Source: Torymus aiolomorphi
Taxonomy: Eukaryota > Arthropoda > Insecta > Hymenoptera > Torymidae
Direction of reading: 5' to 3'
DNA length: 64,000 nt
Assembly (NCBI GenBank): GCA_036365515.1
Contig: CM070877.1
Location: 64,740,522 to 64,804,521, forward strand
In this document: piece after piece, positions 53,829-64,000 of the stretch
How the letters are laid out: every line of letters begins with the position of its first letter
Numbering within the stretch: position 1 is the stretch's first letter
Made by a program: the position numbers and the translations under genes
The notes under the pieces: model-generated
What the model saw: the letters and a program-made list of their open reading frames with translations, nothing else
Told to the model about the DNA's origin: nothing
Database searches by the model: none

Positions 53829-56264
53829 GCTCTAATAAAAAAAGATGTCAAAAAATAATGTTTGATACACGAGTGAGAAAGTGGTTGTATCTTTGTGTGG
53901 CCTTTTCACCCTTGTTTCGCTCGGGCGCAAACGTCCACCACGAGGATAAAATCACTTTTTCGCACTTGTATCGAAAATAACTATTTCTTTAAATGCATGC
54001 ATATTACAAATTAATGTAAAAAAATCGTTAAGTACTTATATAGTATTGCTAATTAAATAATGAAGAGCAAAAATTAAAGTTGTAAACTTTAAATAATATT
54101 AAATATGAAAATTTGTAATTATTTGACAGGGTAAAATTATTTATTACAACTCTGAAAAAAAATATTTGTTATTTTACAAATGTATAATACGTTAAACTTT
54201 ATTAATGAAATAATTTTGAAAATGAAGCTTATGACGGCCGTGTAGTTATTAAATGTAAAAATGTATAAGACGTTAATGATTTATAACAGTAAATTCATTT
54301 TATTTGCGTAACGTTTTGATCTTATTAATGATGATCCTTTTTAAGTAAATAAATTTGTTCGTGAAGAATATTTTTTTTAAATTAAGATATTTACCTTTAG
54401 ATAAAATTTGATGAAACTTTAATTATTAAACATAGTTATTTTTAAATATTCGGAAAATATTGATACAATATTGGTACAATATCGATACAATATCGATATA
54501 GAATATCTATATTTTTCTTATTTATAAAAATTTACGTTATTATAATTTTTTTTCGAAGTATTTAATAGAATGACTTTCACCTTAAACTTAAAATTGAATG
54601 CTAATAATTCTAAATTTTCTTTGTTTTATGATTTTACTATGCAAAAATTATATTTATTAAAACTATGCAATTTTTAGTTCCCTTAAATCATTCATATATT
54701 TATTTAGCAATAAAAGTAAATAAATAACGAAATGAGATATGTAATAAATATAATAAAAAGCTTTTATTCACCTTTCTCGTCTATTACAAAATTTTGTTGA
54801 ATAACTTTGATAAACTTCTTTAACAAATTGTCAAATTATCACTGTTTCTATATTCCACATAATTGCACCACTATAGTTTTTATTGAAAAAATCATGTAAA
54901 CTCAATTGAAGTAACTGCTTTCGATTTTATCTAAATATCTATTAATTGCTCTAGTTTTTATTAATGCATAGGGGAGATCGAGGCAAGTTGGCATACGGGT
55001 AGGTTAGCCCAATGCTAATATCTCGTGATTGGAGTAACAGAGGTCAAAACCTATCAAACTGTCGATGTTAGTCATGTACATTGGAACGAGGAATATTCGT
55101 TTTATTTTTCAGTCGGAAGTTTGAAAATTTTCTCATATACAGGAGTAAATTTTATATTCCAGAAAATTTCCAGTGATTCTTGAAAAGATTATGATTATCT
55201 ATTTTTAAACGTAATTTAGGTTATAATGATTAATTATTTAATAATTTTAGCACTTTGTATTATTTTCATATTTAAATTTTCAATATTATTAGCATAATTT
55301 TTAAATTAAAATGTACCCGTGTTACAAAAAAAATAAATAAAGAAAATGTAGAAAGAGGTCTAACTATAGCACCGGTCTCTCCCACATTCAAAAGCTTAGG
55401 AATAAAAAAAAATCAAATGTGGTATTGTTTTTATTTTATTATTCAACAAAAATTTTGCAATACTAAATGAACTTCTTTTTATTGAAAGTGAATTATTTGC
55501 TTGGTAAAGAAATTAAAGAAAACTAAAAAATATGTGCAAATACGAGTAGGGCAACAATCGCCTATATTACGTTATAAATTTATATACGATTCAGGAATAA
55601 TAGATTTTACTAATCTTAAAATGCAATTATTTAATCTAAAAAAAAATATTAATTGCAATAGTAGTAATAATTCGTTATTGAATCGAATGCTCAACTGCAA
55701 AACATTGGAATAAGAAAAATATTCACTTGTTATATCTTTCTAGTACTAATCAAATAAAGTAGTACATCACGTAATAATTATTACCATTATTATCTTTTCA
55801 TTATCATTACTATAAACACAAACATCTGGTGATGAGAACAATAGTTTATAGAATCTGCCTTTACTTCTCTTACCAATAATAATACATTGAAAATGATCTT
55901 TTCTTCAACTGTTTTAGTTATGAATTAAATTCAAGAAACAACTTTTTTTGGTGTGTATTTGTTTATAATAATTATGAACAATTATGGATTAATAAAAAGT
56001 CCTATTCGATTTATAATTTAAGTCTTTTATACTACCTAACAATGCAAAAAATTTCAGGATTTTACATAAAAAAAGAAAAAAAGAAAAAGAAAGGTGCTAA
56101 TATATTGGCTCATGTGACTGCAAGGGTAACCATGTATCTAAAATAGATTTTACGGGGCGCATATCAGTCTAAAATCATTAATATTATCCAAAATTTACGT
56201 GTCCTATTCAGTTTGGTAGAATAGATAAAATAACTTGAAGATGTTTATTATTATTGGGCTATAT
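53829..56264. other. Long AT-rich region, no gene supported
   Basis: Mostly above 75 percent AT by eye. A stretch near 54970-55010 (GGGGAGATCGAGGCAAGTTGGC) and one near 55360-55385 (CCGGTCTCTCCC) could be ends of a small DNA element but do not match well enough to call. The 70-codon frame at 55501-55713 is not recognised. Confidence 0.5.
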
Positions 56265-56850
56265 GGTATATGAGTAAATCGGATTTACTAAATTCATAAT
56301 TTTGTGACCCTTTTCGAGTTCCAAAATTTCTTTTCCGAGCACACCTATGAGACACGTTTTTTGGCACATTACACCTTATATTATAAGAAGAAATTATGGG
56401 TGCATCCATTTTTTTTGCTGCATTTCATTTTTCTTATGGGAATTTAACATGGGAAAAATGGACGAAAAGTGCGGTCATTGTTGATTAACCAATAGCAAGC
56501 TATGAAAGTGGCCAACAAACATTCCACAAAAAACGATTACAGTAAAAAAAGAGCTTTAATTTGAGATGAGAATCGTTAAAATCGGTCAATTCGGCGCCAA
56601 GTTACGTGCATTTGAAAATCGCTAAAAATAATAAAAAATCATTGAATTACGTGGATTCGGGAAAAATCGCTCATTTTCCTCAGCAAAATATGGATTTCAC
56701 CCAAAAGTTTTCGATTGGACAACGTTTTTTCCTTATAATATAAGGTGTAATGTTCCAGAAAAAACATGTCTCATAGGTGTGCTAAAAAAAAAAATTTTTT
56801 TTGGAACACGAAAAGGGTTACGAAGTTATGGATTTACTGATGATATATTC
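56265..56850. mobile_element. Foldback/MITE-like element with about 90-bp inverted ends
   Basis: The left end (about 56300-56395: CCCTTTTCG.GTTCC, GCACACCTATGAGACA, ATTACACCTTATATTATAAG) is inverted at the right end (about 56725-56820: CTTATAATATAAGGTGTAAT, TGTCTCATAGGTGTGC, GGAACACGAAAAGGG). Weaker inverted similarity continues outward to the given limits. The core is non-coding and contains an ATCGGTCAATTCGGCG phrase also seen before the CA repeat at 17601. The 71-codon frame at 56801-57016 is not a gene. Confidence 0.8.
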
Positions 56851-56884
56851 TCATTTCACGTATAAAAATTCACGATTGGTGAAT

Positions 56885-57190
56885 ACGTGCCTCATATTTT
56901 TCGATATAGAAGCCGTATGCAAAGTCTCAGGTAAATCGGTGAGTGACACTTCCGTAGGGTTACTTGTCAGTCCCTCTAGTGGCAGAAATGATAACACGCG
57001 AAAGTGCAACGATTAAAGTATAATAGATATTATATACGCATACAGAGGCGCGTCCAAGCGCAGAACAGACTTCACGCGGCCGCTCGCCGCTGTCTTTTTA
57101 ATCTTATTACTTTTGAGCTCTACGTTTCTCCAGCTTGAAACTTTAGGGTTTTGTAGCTTATGACTTATACTTCCAAATGGTGTTATGCAT
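56885..57190 (-). repeat. Inverted copy of the 50770-51275 repeat family
   Basis: The reverse complement contains AGTAACCCTACGGAAGTGTC and AAGCTACAAAACCCTAAAG, and an AAAAAGACAGCGGCGAGCGG block, aligning with 50770-50890 and 51180-51275. Confidence 0.8.
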
Positions 57191-57523
57191 TTTAAAGAAC
57201 ATCATGTTATACTTTAAGAAAAATTACTGAATACAGTACGAATTGTACTGCGTAATATATTCACCAAAGACTGTGAGAATCTGAAAATGAAAAGGAAAAA
57301 TTACACAAAGTATCTATTTTTTATTTTCTTAAACTAGCGTTAATTTGGCGCGCTACGCGCGCACTCTCTTCGCTGTTTCTCGATTTCTTTCGAGTTTCGA
57401 GATCGATTCGACATTTCGAGATACCTCGTAAAAACGCTCTAAAACCGGACGAATATCGATCGCTCAATTTATATTAAGGATTTTATATATGTACTGTAAT
57501 ATTTACAGAATACATGGCTCCTC
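57191..57523. other. No gene seen
   Basis: Includes a small GC palindrome GGCGCGCTACGCGCGC at about 57348-57363 and a patch of TTTCGAG repeats to 57430. Confidence 0.5.
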
Positions 57524-58010
57524 TGAAACATTTGGCGCCCCTCACCATATAATCATTAATTGTATTATACTCAACACTTGAATTTGTTGAAATTATCACT
57601 AGAAACCACTTAAATTTATAACTCATCATTGCTAGACAACTTGTAAAATTAAAAACAAAAGTTTATGAACTAAGAATCATTGTGAGAATAAAGCTTTCTC
57701 GATATTCTTTTATAGTGGAGATATAAGTTCTTGAAATTATTATTGATTGAAACTACTTAAATTAATAACCCATCATTGCCACACACAGTCTTGTAAAATT
57801 AAAAATACAACCAGTTTATGAACTAAGTATCACTGAGAATAAAAGCTTTCTTGACATTCTTGTATAGATAAAACTTTTTGAAATTACTATCTGAATCTTG
57901 TTTAGAAAAATATTTACTAAGAACTCCTCTGAAACATTTTGACATCTCCCACAGTGAGAAAATCATAAATTAGATTAACTAAGCACATTATTCGTTGAAA
58001 TTTTCACAGT
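57524..58010 (+). repeat. Nested direct repeats of about 150 and 400 bp
   Basis: TCCTCTGAAACATTT occurs at about 57511 and 57925. Inside, a unit of about 150 bp beginning GAAATTAT(C/T)A(C/T) near 57588 repeats near 57735, sharing TTGTAAAATTAAAAA and AGTTTATGAACTAAG. The phrase TTTGGCGCCCCTCACC at about 57529 resembles a retroelement primer binding site but no LTR was recognised before it. Confidence 0.65.
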
Positions 58011-59045
58011 AACACATCATTTTCACTTTTTTTAGTATTTCAATGTTCATTTGACATAATCTTTTAATTCGTGCTTGAGTAAATATGTACAACATATAGC
58101 TCTCTCAATTCTCTCACTCAGTTAGTATCCATGTAATGGTTCGCCTCGTGGAAAAGCTCACGGTACTTTGGCTCTCAGTGGATTCACTCAAACCCTCTCA
58201 CTAAAAGTCTCTCTCAGTAATGGTCTACCACGAGGGAAATATACTGTGCCGGCGATTCTCATGTGATGGAGCTCTCTCTCGGTCAACTCACTCTGTGTAG
58301 CGGTTCGTCTCGTAGAGAAACTCACTGTGCACATTCGGCGATTCTCAAGTGAAACATTCAAGTGTAGGCTTTCTCACTCTCTCAACATGGACTGCTGCTC
58401 GGCAACATCTCATACGGCGTCGTCTAGCACGGCAGGTTTTCACGTAGCAGTGTCTCTCACACGGAAACTTCTCACACGGCGGTGATACTCAAGCGGCATC
58501 TTCTCACCGGCTCTCGATACTTCAAGCGCGCCACGAGGCAATATCTCACACAGCATATTCATAGTGCAGTGCGTCTAACAAGGCAGCTTCTCACGCGGCT
58601 TCTCCTCACATGGCATATACTCACTCGGCAACTTTGCACGGATTCTCGCTCACACCTGCACTTTCACCAATGCAGTCCCGGCAGTAAACTCATGATCACC
58701 GTGATCAATAATATCAACGGGATTTGGGCATGGTTTTTTCGAGCAGGAAAATTACACTGGCAGTTCTCAACCGGCTTTGCTCAACTGGTTTCTCTCATCG
58801 GCTGCTTCGCATCCTCACACTCATCTCACCGGCTTATCTCATCTTTCGTTATCATCCTCAACATACGGTTCTTCTCAACTGTTCAGCTTCGTTGCGGAAT
58901 CATCATCACGGAACCAACTCATCAGCGTAAACGATTTACATCATCGCTACGTATGATAACAACTCAAATACATGCGGCCATTTTATACGAAGGTGCGCTG
59001 CTACACGGAAAGCATAACCAAGCTGTACAGCGGGAAATACTCAGG

Positions 59046-59074
59046 CACGATTAGGTCAGTAATACCTAATCGTG
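59046..59074. repeat. Perfect 10-bp stem hairpin
   Basis: CACGATTAGG (59046-59055) pairs with CCTAATCGTG (59065-59074) around a 9-nt loop. It ends the cryptic open frame and is followed 21 nt later by a second perfect hairpin. Confidence 0.85.
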
Positions 59075-59095
59075 TCATCTCATTGAAAACTCAAC

Positions 59096-59124
59096 CACAA
59101 TCAATTCAATAATAATTGATTGTG
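59096..59124. repeat. Perfect 11-bp stem hairpin
   Basis: CACAATCAATT (59096-59106) pairs with AATTGATTGTG (59114-59124) around a 7-nt loop. Same overall span (29 nt) as the neighbouring hairpin. Confidence 0.85.
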
Positions 59125-59290
59125 TTGCTTATTGTATGGTTAGTACACTCATCAGTGATTCGCAACGTCGCACAGAAAACTCATACACTCAAACAGCAAA
59201 CTCACCAATACTCACAGAATTTTGTAACACTCATACACTCAGAATTATGTAACAGTCATACACTCAACTCTTTATTGTAACTTTTTCACA

Positions 59291-60470
59291 CAGTAATATT
59301 AATTTTGCACCAACCTTTATATAAATTTTTAAATGACTTAATGTAACTATGTAATAGAAAATAATTTATAGACAGTTTTATAATATATTGAAATTGAATT
59401 GACTGAAGTATTTGGCTCTCAATTTATTTTTTAAACACCCACAGCATGTCCTCATTATAATTTATGGGATTCTCAAACATTACAGCACTGATATCGACTA
59501 AGTTTCTTGAAGATGACAAATGCTTTTTAAACCAAGGCTAAGGCCAATATTTCAAATCAGCATCATAAATTATATTATATATTTATGCTCACGTGTTACT
59601 CACCAATATTTTCTTCTATGTAAAAGCTTATTATAAAATTTATGAACCTCATAACACATTATTTATTAATACACACTTCACCTACTCTCAAAATATTTCA
59701 AACTGTTTTAAGTAGAAGTTGTAAAATTTGATTTTATTTTATTTTTTTATTTTATTTATTTATTTTTTTTTTTTGAGTTGTTGATTATAAACACTTATTT
59801 GATTTCGTCTAACACATCATGCCGGTGCTTTATTTTATTTAATACAAAACACTGATTAGATGTCACTTATTGATAATACAATAATATACTTGTATCGGGC
59901 AAATCACTTCTTCATTTGTTATCAATGAGTTTCTAATCCCTCAAGAAAAAAGCCTTCACCAGCTCTAATATGATTTTCAACTAGATAGATCATCTATAAA
60001 AATCACAATTTTCTTTTTTTATTTTGAAGAACTAACTTCAAAACATAATACCTTTTTCGTACTTTTAGTGCAATACTGTCTAAAATATCTAAAATACATT
60101 TTTCTCCTCATCATTTGTTAGATCAGCTGCTATATTATAACATGTATAAAGTATCTCCAATTCAATTCAAAATCGAATTTTTTTAATGCCTCCAAAAAAT
60201 CTTCTTGTATAATATCTGTAAAAATAAAAAATCACGCAAAGTATCAATTTTTTCATTTTTTAAAATGATTTTGGCCATTTAACATTTAGCCATTGAATAA
60301 GTACTTATCTAATAAAAGTTATTTCCCTCGTTGATTTATACACGTATAGATAAATTCTTCTCATCAGTTGACTTCTTGAGATCTTTGAAATATATTATTA
60401 ATAAAAAAATCTAACTCACGAAGACAACATTTGTATAATAATAATACTGACATGTATATGTAAGGTTAGT
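59291..60470. other. AT-rich DNA, no gene seen
   Basis: Homopolymer-rich T tract near 59735-59775; no supported coding. Confidence 0.5.
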
Positions 60471-60954
60471 GTTGCGGATAGGAATAGAAATTATTACATT
60501 TAAGCCTATATAGCGCAGGATTGAGTTATCAAACGAATGAACCTAGATTATTGTAAGTATAGGAAAATATTTGTAAAGCGTGGAAAGATAAATAATGTAA
60601 AGGAGATAAAGTCATTATTCGTAAAGCTACTTAGAATTTACTAGATGATCTACGGTAGTCAATTGTCTGTCGTTGGACAGCGTAATTTGAAAATTTGCAA
60701 CTGTTGAATAAAGGACACACAAATTGGATAGAATAAAAGAGTTTATTTAAGAGACTTAATCTAAGATACAGTATGACTACACTTGGCGCGGGCCATTCTC
60801 GGTCTGACGACAAGTTCGCAGGAGCGTCGCGCTCGCCCGTCGGCTCTCACACGTTATGGGGTGGGGAGACACACATGTGTACATACGTGTGTCGTGCGCT
60901 GTACAATATAATATGTATATTCTCAACAGCAACTAAGATCGAGATTGGAGAATA

Positions 60955-61205
60955 GTGGTAGAAAGGAAATATGGAAACGCGGGAAGCCGCGAGAAACCGC
61001 GGAAAACGGCGGTAGAATAGAAATATGGAAACGCGGGAAACATCGGTAGAATAGAAATATGGAAACACGAGATACCGTCGTAGAATTGAAATATGGAAAA
61101 GCGGGAAATCGCGACAAAATTGAAATTGAAACGCGTGAATCCACGGGAAAGCGCGGAAAATGGAAATATGGAAATGTGGAGACGCGGCAAACTACGGGAA
61201 TGCGC
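60955..61205 (+). repeat. Degenerate minisatellite (GAAATATGGAAACGCGGGAAA type)
   Basis: Repeated words AGAATAGAAATATGGAAACGCGGGA with variants, period about 45-50 bp in the first half and shorter in the second. Open frames on both strands are repeat artefacts. Confidence 0.85.
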
Positions 61206-61225
61206 GGGAACTGTTAGGTCGATCG

Positions 61226-61306
61226 GATACGTGTGTGTGTATGCGTGTGTGCATGCGTGCATGCGTGAGTGCGTGCGTGTGGGTACACGCACACACACAC
61301 ACACAT
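61226..61306 (+). repeat. (TG)n/(CA)n microsatellite
   Basis: TGTG/TGCG-type repeats to about 61281, then ACAC to 61306. Confidence 0.95.
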
Positions 61307-61310
61307 ATAC

Positions 61311-61352
61311 TAGTGGGGCTCCGCCCCCCTGCTCGTTCCGCTCGCCAACCTC
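61311..61352. repeat. GC-rich hairpin module after CA repeat
   Basis: GGGGC-TCC-GCCCC (61315-61327) followed by GCTCGTTCCGCTCGCC. Reverse-complement relative of the 18005-18050 module, in both cases next to a CA/TG-type tract. Confidence 0.75.
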
Positions 61353-61549
61353 CGTTACATACATAAATAAAGGTAAGCCATGATCCATTATTGTTGTGAT
61401 TTTGATGTTAATATAATAAACAGTAAGTTAAAATTAGTTTTTGAGTTGAGCTATTGATGTTGTATGTTTTTATTTAAAAATTCAAAAAATGTCAACCGTT
61501 CGTTGGTTGGAGTTAAGTATTTAAGGTAAACAATTGACTCGACCGATCA

Positions 61550-61625
61550 CTTCAAATCATTTAATTAATGATTTGAAGATTCAAATCCGACGTTTTGATA
61601 GTTTTATTTACTGTCTTCATCAGGT
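61550..61625 (-). other. Palindrome plus hammerhead-like, Penelope-type fragment
   Basis: 61550-61578 is a palindrome (CTTCAAATCAT, 7-nt centre, ATGATTTGAAG). On the minus strand, 61623-61617 reads CTGATGA, followed by GACAGT-AAATAAA-ACTATC, which can pair as a stem, then AAAACGTC (61597-61590). A hammerhead ribozyme core is CTGATGA, stem II, GAAA; here the G reads A. Similar motifs occur in the terminal repeats of Penelope-like retroelements in insects. No reverse transcriptase coding is present nearby. Confidence 0.45.
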
Positions 61626-61919
61626 CTTTAAAAAATTATGAAAATTACATAGTAACTTAACAGTCATGACCTGTACAGTCATTTCGTAACCATTTTTTAT
61701 TTTAAATTATAATTGATGAAAAATATTTGATTATAAAGAACACGGGATCGTTTCAGAGGCAATATATGTATAAAAGTATTGCTGTGATGATGATAATAGA
61801 TACAGATAGTGTTAATATGATAGACATCAAATTAAAATTAGTTTTGTTAATATTATGTAACAATAAACATATGTTGTATATATTTAACAGTTTTCCACGC
61901 TACCCTAGAGGTACTGTTA

Positions 61920-61985
61920 GAGGCGCGTTGGATTTTTTTTAAGTGGTATCCTTCGCCAATAGCCCTACGTAACCACTTTTGATTT
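61920..61985 (+). repeat. Dispersed 'CGCCAATAGCCCTAC' repeat, isolated copy
   Basis: Contains GCGTTGGATT...AAGTGGTATCCTTCGCCAATAGCCCTACGT in pieces matching 10946-10990 and the reverse complement of 15808-15860. Confidence 0.8.
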
Positions 61986-62226
61986 TAAATTATTATATTT
62001 ATGTATGACTTATTATGTATGACTTATTTTACTTAAAATTTTATTATACAAACTTATATTTATAATTTGTATGTTTTTTAAAAATTTATAAAAATATTTG
62101 TATATAAAGAACATGGGAGCTTTTCAGAGGTAATATGTATAAATGTATTTTCTTCAATATATCCTATAATGTTTTATTCCTAAGCTTTTTATATCTTGGA
62201 AACGTATTTTTATTTACTTGTTTCTG

Positions 62227-62304
<78 letters not shown>
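62227..62304. repeat. (TA)n microsatellite
   Basis: About 78 bp of TA with one TT interruption near 62251. Confidence 0.98.
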
Positions 62305-62307
<3 letters not shown>

Positions 62308-63863
62308 AGCTTTTTGTTATGTAGGATATATCAAAGAAATATATATTTCATGAAATTATTTTCGTAAAATTTTGACACATAAATAATAACATTTTCATTT
62401 ATTTTCGTAAAAGTTTAAATATTACAAGTTAAAATTTAAATTATTATTTATATATTTTGAACTTTACGTAAAATTTAGTGTTACATGATTCATATATAAA
62501 TTATTTCAATTATTTATTGTATTGAAATTTACGAAAATTGGTATTTATATGTTAAGTGTTGAATGTCGAGGAATCTACTCTTATATGTGTATTGAAATTT
62601 GTATGGTTTATCTTCAAATTATATTTGAATTATATTCAATTGATATATGGTTTATATTACCTTTATTCTGGGCGTAGGCTCTCGTAAATAATAAACAGCT
62701 GATTAGTTAGATGCACTATTTATTGAATGATATAAGTTTTATAAATAAGACTATGCGATTTACAACTTATTAACTTTGTTAAACAATATATAATACCGAT
62801 AGATTATTGATTTTATAGATATAAGAAATTCTCTTCGTAATTGAATGTAGGGTATTTGACCCGTATAAAATATTCGCTACTCCTTTTGTCGACTGGAGTT
62901 GTACGGAGTTCGCAATCTGTTCACGATGACTGACTTGTGTGTTGAGAGTCGCCGTATTTATTAAGCGGTTAAATTAGGTTGAAGATGATTGAGATCATCT
63001 TATTTTGCAATGTAATTGTCTCCAATCGTATTAAATTCGGTAGTCGCATTGCGAAATGCTGATTCTAAAGAAAATATAATACGCAAGTTTGATGACCTAC
63101 TACTGCGTCACGATTGCCTCGTATTAAATAATGTCAACGTTGTAAAGTTCGCTCGCTTCGGCGTGATGCCGCTTGCATTAAAAAGCAATGTTGTCAAAAT
63201 TCGCATATACGACATTTGTATGTCAGAAAATTACTGGAGATAAATTATGCATTGTTAATTTGATTTTAGAGATACGTCACAGACGTCAGACGTAACACTT
63301 CCCCCCTTAGATTGTTGAATATCGTAGAGATTCAACAAGTATAATAATAGTTAGCCATCAGTAATTTTCTGTTACAATAATTTCAAATTACAATTATAAG
63401 ATGGAAAGTTAACTATAAATACAACAACGTCTTTCATAAAATGTTTGTAGAAAAATTTTTTAAATAATTTCAATATGGTTCGTTTAAAATTGTGGTTCAT
63501 TTCGTACAAGAATGTTTACAATTTTTTCTGTGTTGCAATTTTTCCTTTATGCTAGTTGATACGTGGGTGTCAATAAATTTGCAATCACATAATTTTGTGG
63601 ATCAAGAAATTACTGATGAGAATATGAGTATCAAATGTAATTTATAGGGATACGTTACGGACGTAACATATAATATATTTTTTTAAATATATTTTCTTTA
63701 ATATATTCTTCAATGTTTTATTCTTAAGCTTTTCATATTTTAGAACTTGTTTATGTTTATTGTTCCTGATATATATATTTTAGCTTTTATAGAATTGTGT
63801 TAACAACATATTTAAAATATATTTTAAATCTAGACATATATTAATATTAATGAATTTTATTAG
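62305..63863. other. AT-rich DNA; possible LTR-type remnant 62680-63300
   Basis: 62680-63300 includes a GC-richer patch (62880-62960) and ends near GTAACACTTCCCCCCTTAG; a second phrase, GATACGTTACGGACGTAAC, is at 63650. These suggest retroelement debris but no ends could be defined. The 75-codon frame at 63016-63243 is not recognised. Confidence 0.4.
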
Positions 63864-63973
63864 TCATATCATTTATTTTAAAAATTAAATCTGTGGAACA
63901 TAGAACAATTTTATCTGATCCTAAACTGGATTTAAATGAATTAATTAATGGTTCACAAATATTTTTAAATAAG
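63864..63973 (+). CDS. Weak candidate host-gene exon
   Basis: A 110-nt open stretch follows an AG (ATTTTATTAG, ending 63863) and ends at AAG|GTAAGA, a good donor. Only one frame is open; it encodes a peptide including 'SVEHRTILSDPKLDLNELIN' and ends 'SQIFLNK'. Its entry phase does not fit direct splicing to the 43431-43610 exon, so another exon would be needed between them if they share a gene. The acceptor has a poor pyrimidine tract. The protein is not recognised. Confidence 0.3.
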
Positions 63974-64000
63974 GTAAGAATTTAAATAAGAAAGAAATAC

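Larger units (their letters stand above)
58070..59290 (+). repeat. Cryptic CTCA/CTCAC-rich tract, 1.2 kb
   Basis: The plus strand is filled with TCTCAC, ACTCA, CTCTCA and CACACGGC words at irregular spacing, giving a strong C+T over G+A bias and frequent stops only in some frames. The 190-codon frame at 58482-59054 lies inside and has no recognisable domain. It could be an old simple-sequence-derived satellite or part of a non-coding transcript. Confidence 0.6.
60471..61358 (+). other. Possible solo LTR carrying a minisatellite and CA repeat
   Basis: Begins TGTTGCGGATAGG and ends CTCCGTTACA, with AATAAAAGAGTTTATT near 60732. These features resemble LTR ends and a polyadenylation region, but flanking target duplications do not match, so the call is weak. 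Inside are the 60955-61205 minisatellite, the CA repeat and the GC hairpin module. Confidence 0.3.

Noticed and set aside
54970..55385. Possible MITE with GGGGAGA...TCTCTCCC ends
   Set aside because: End similarity covers only about 8-10 bases and no TSD is visible.
58482..59054. 190-codon open frame
   Set aside because: Lies within the CTCA-rich cryptic repeat, has no recognisable domain and its composition is explained by the repeat.
60471..61358. Solo LTR call
   Set aside because: TGTTG...TTACA ends look right but flanking duplications do not match; kept only as a low-confidence note.
61093..61388. Plus and minus frames near the CA repeat
   Set aside because: Translation of a minisatellite and a TG/CA microsatellite.

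Overview
This window is repeat-rich, AT-rich nuclear DNA from an animal, almost certainly an insect. I infer this from the mixture of R1-type non-LTR retrotransposons, a BEL/Pao element, a Gypsy element, piggyBac and pogo-like DNA transposons, long intergenic AT tracts and a few spliced-looking exons. A hymenopteran such as a parasitoid wasp would fit, but nothing here fixes the order or species. There is no operon structure. No rRNA gene, convincing tRNA gene or CRISPR array was found. Nearly all recognisable protein coding is transposon-derived and most of it is broken.

Layout. 1-4860 (minus): two head-to-tail, decayed R1-clade non-LTR copies whose upstream end abuts a degenerate CTAC tetranucleotide tract (4861-5136). 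5137-11398: mostly non-coding, with a 19-bp minisatellite, three copies of an AT-rich dispersed repeat, a 148-nt hairpin, a C-rich block and a 133-bp tandem repeat. 11399-14779: a 3.4-kb DNA transposon with TIRs of about 230 bp and a broken, cysteine-rich, transposase-like reading frame that I cannot place in a named superfamily. 14780-20050: MITE-like foldbacks, a 306-bp tandem repeat and microsatellites.

20058-37012 is a nested set of insertions readable to the base. A pogo-like transposase gene was split at TTAA by a piggyBac element (TTAA-TTAA 21352-35452, 13-bp perfect TIRs). That piggyBac element was itself split by a full-length Gypsy-type LTR retrotransposon (LTRs 23738-24870 and 33163-34301, TSD TGGT). 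The pogo gene was hit a second time by a solo LTR (35478-36728, TSD GCTC). Removing the insertions with one TSD copy each brings the pogo reading frame back together in phase.

38420-43150 (plus): a decayed RNase-H-bearing non-LTR retrotransposon. 43431-43610: a 180-nt candidate host-gene exon with good splice signals; a weaker candidate exon lies at 63864-63973. 44431-45010: a 580-bp foldback element. 45984-46860: a mirror-image array of 90-bp units coding for a 30-residue repeat. 47517-50498: a BEL/Pao element with intact LTRs and TSD TTTTG that retains only gag and protease. 52167-53750 (minus): an uninterrupted 528-codon pogo-like transposase, the relative of the split copy. 53830-64000: repeats, foldbacks, a 1.2-kb CTCA-rich tract, a Penelope-like/hammerhead-like fragment and long (TA)n, with no recognised intact gene.

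These sequences do not work together as a pathway. The window is a record of successive insertions, best viewed as an intergenic or intronic transposon nest.
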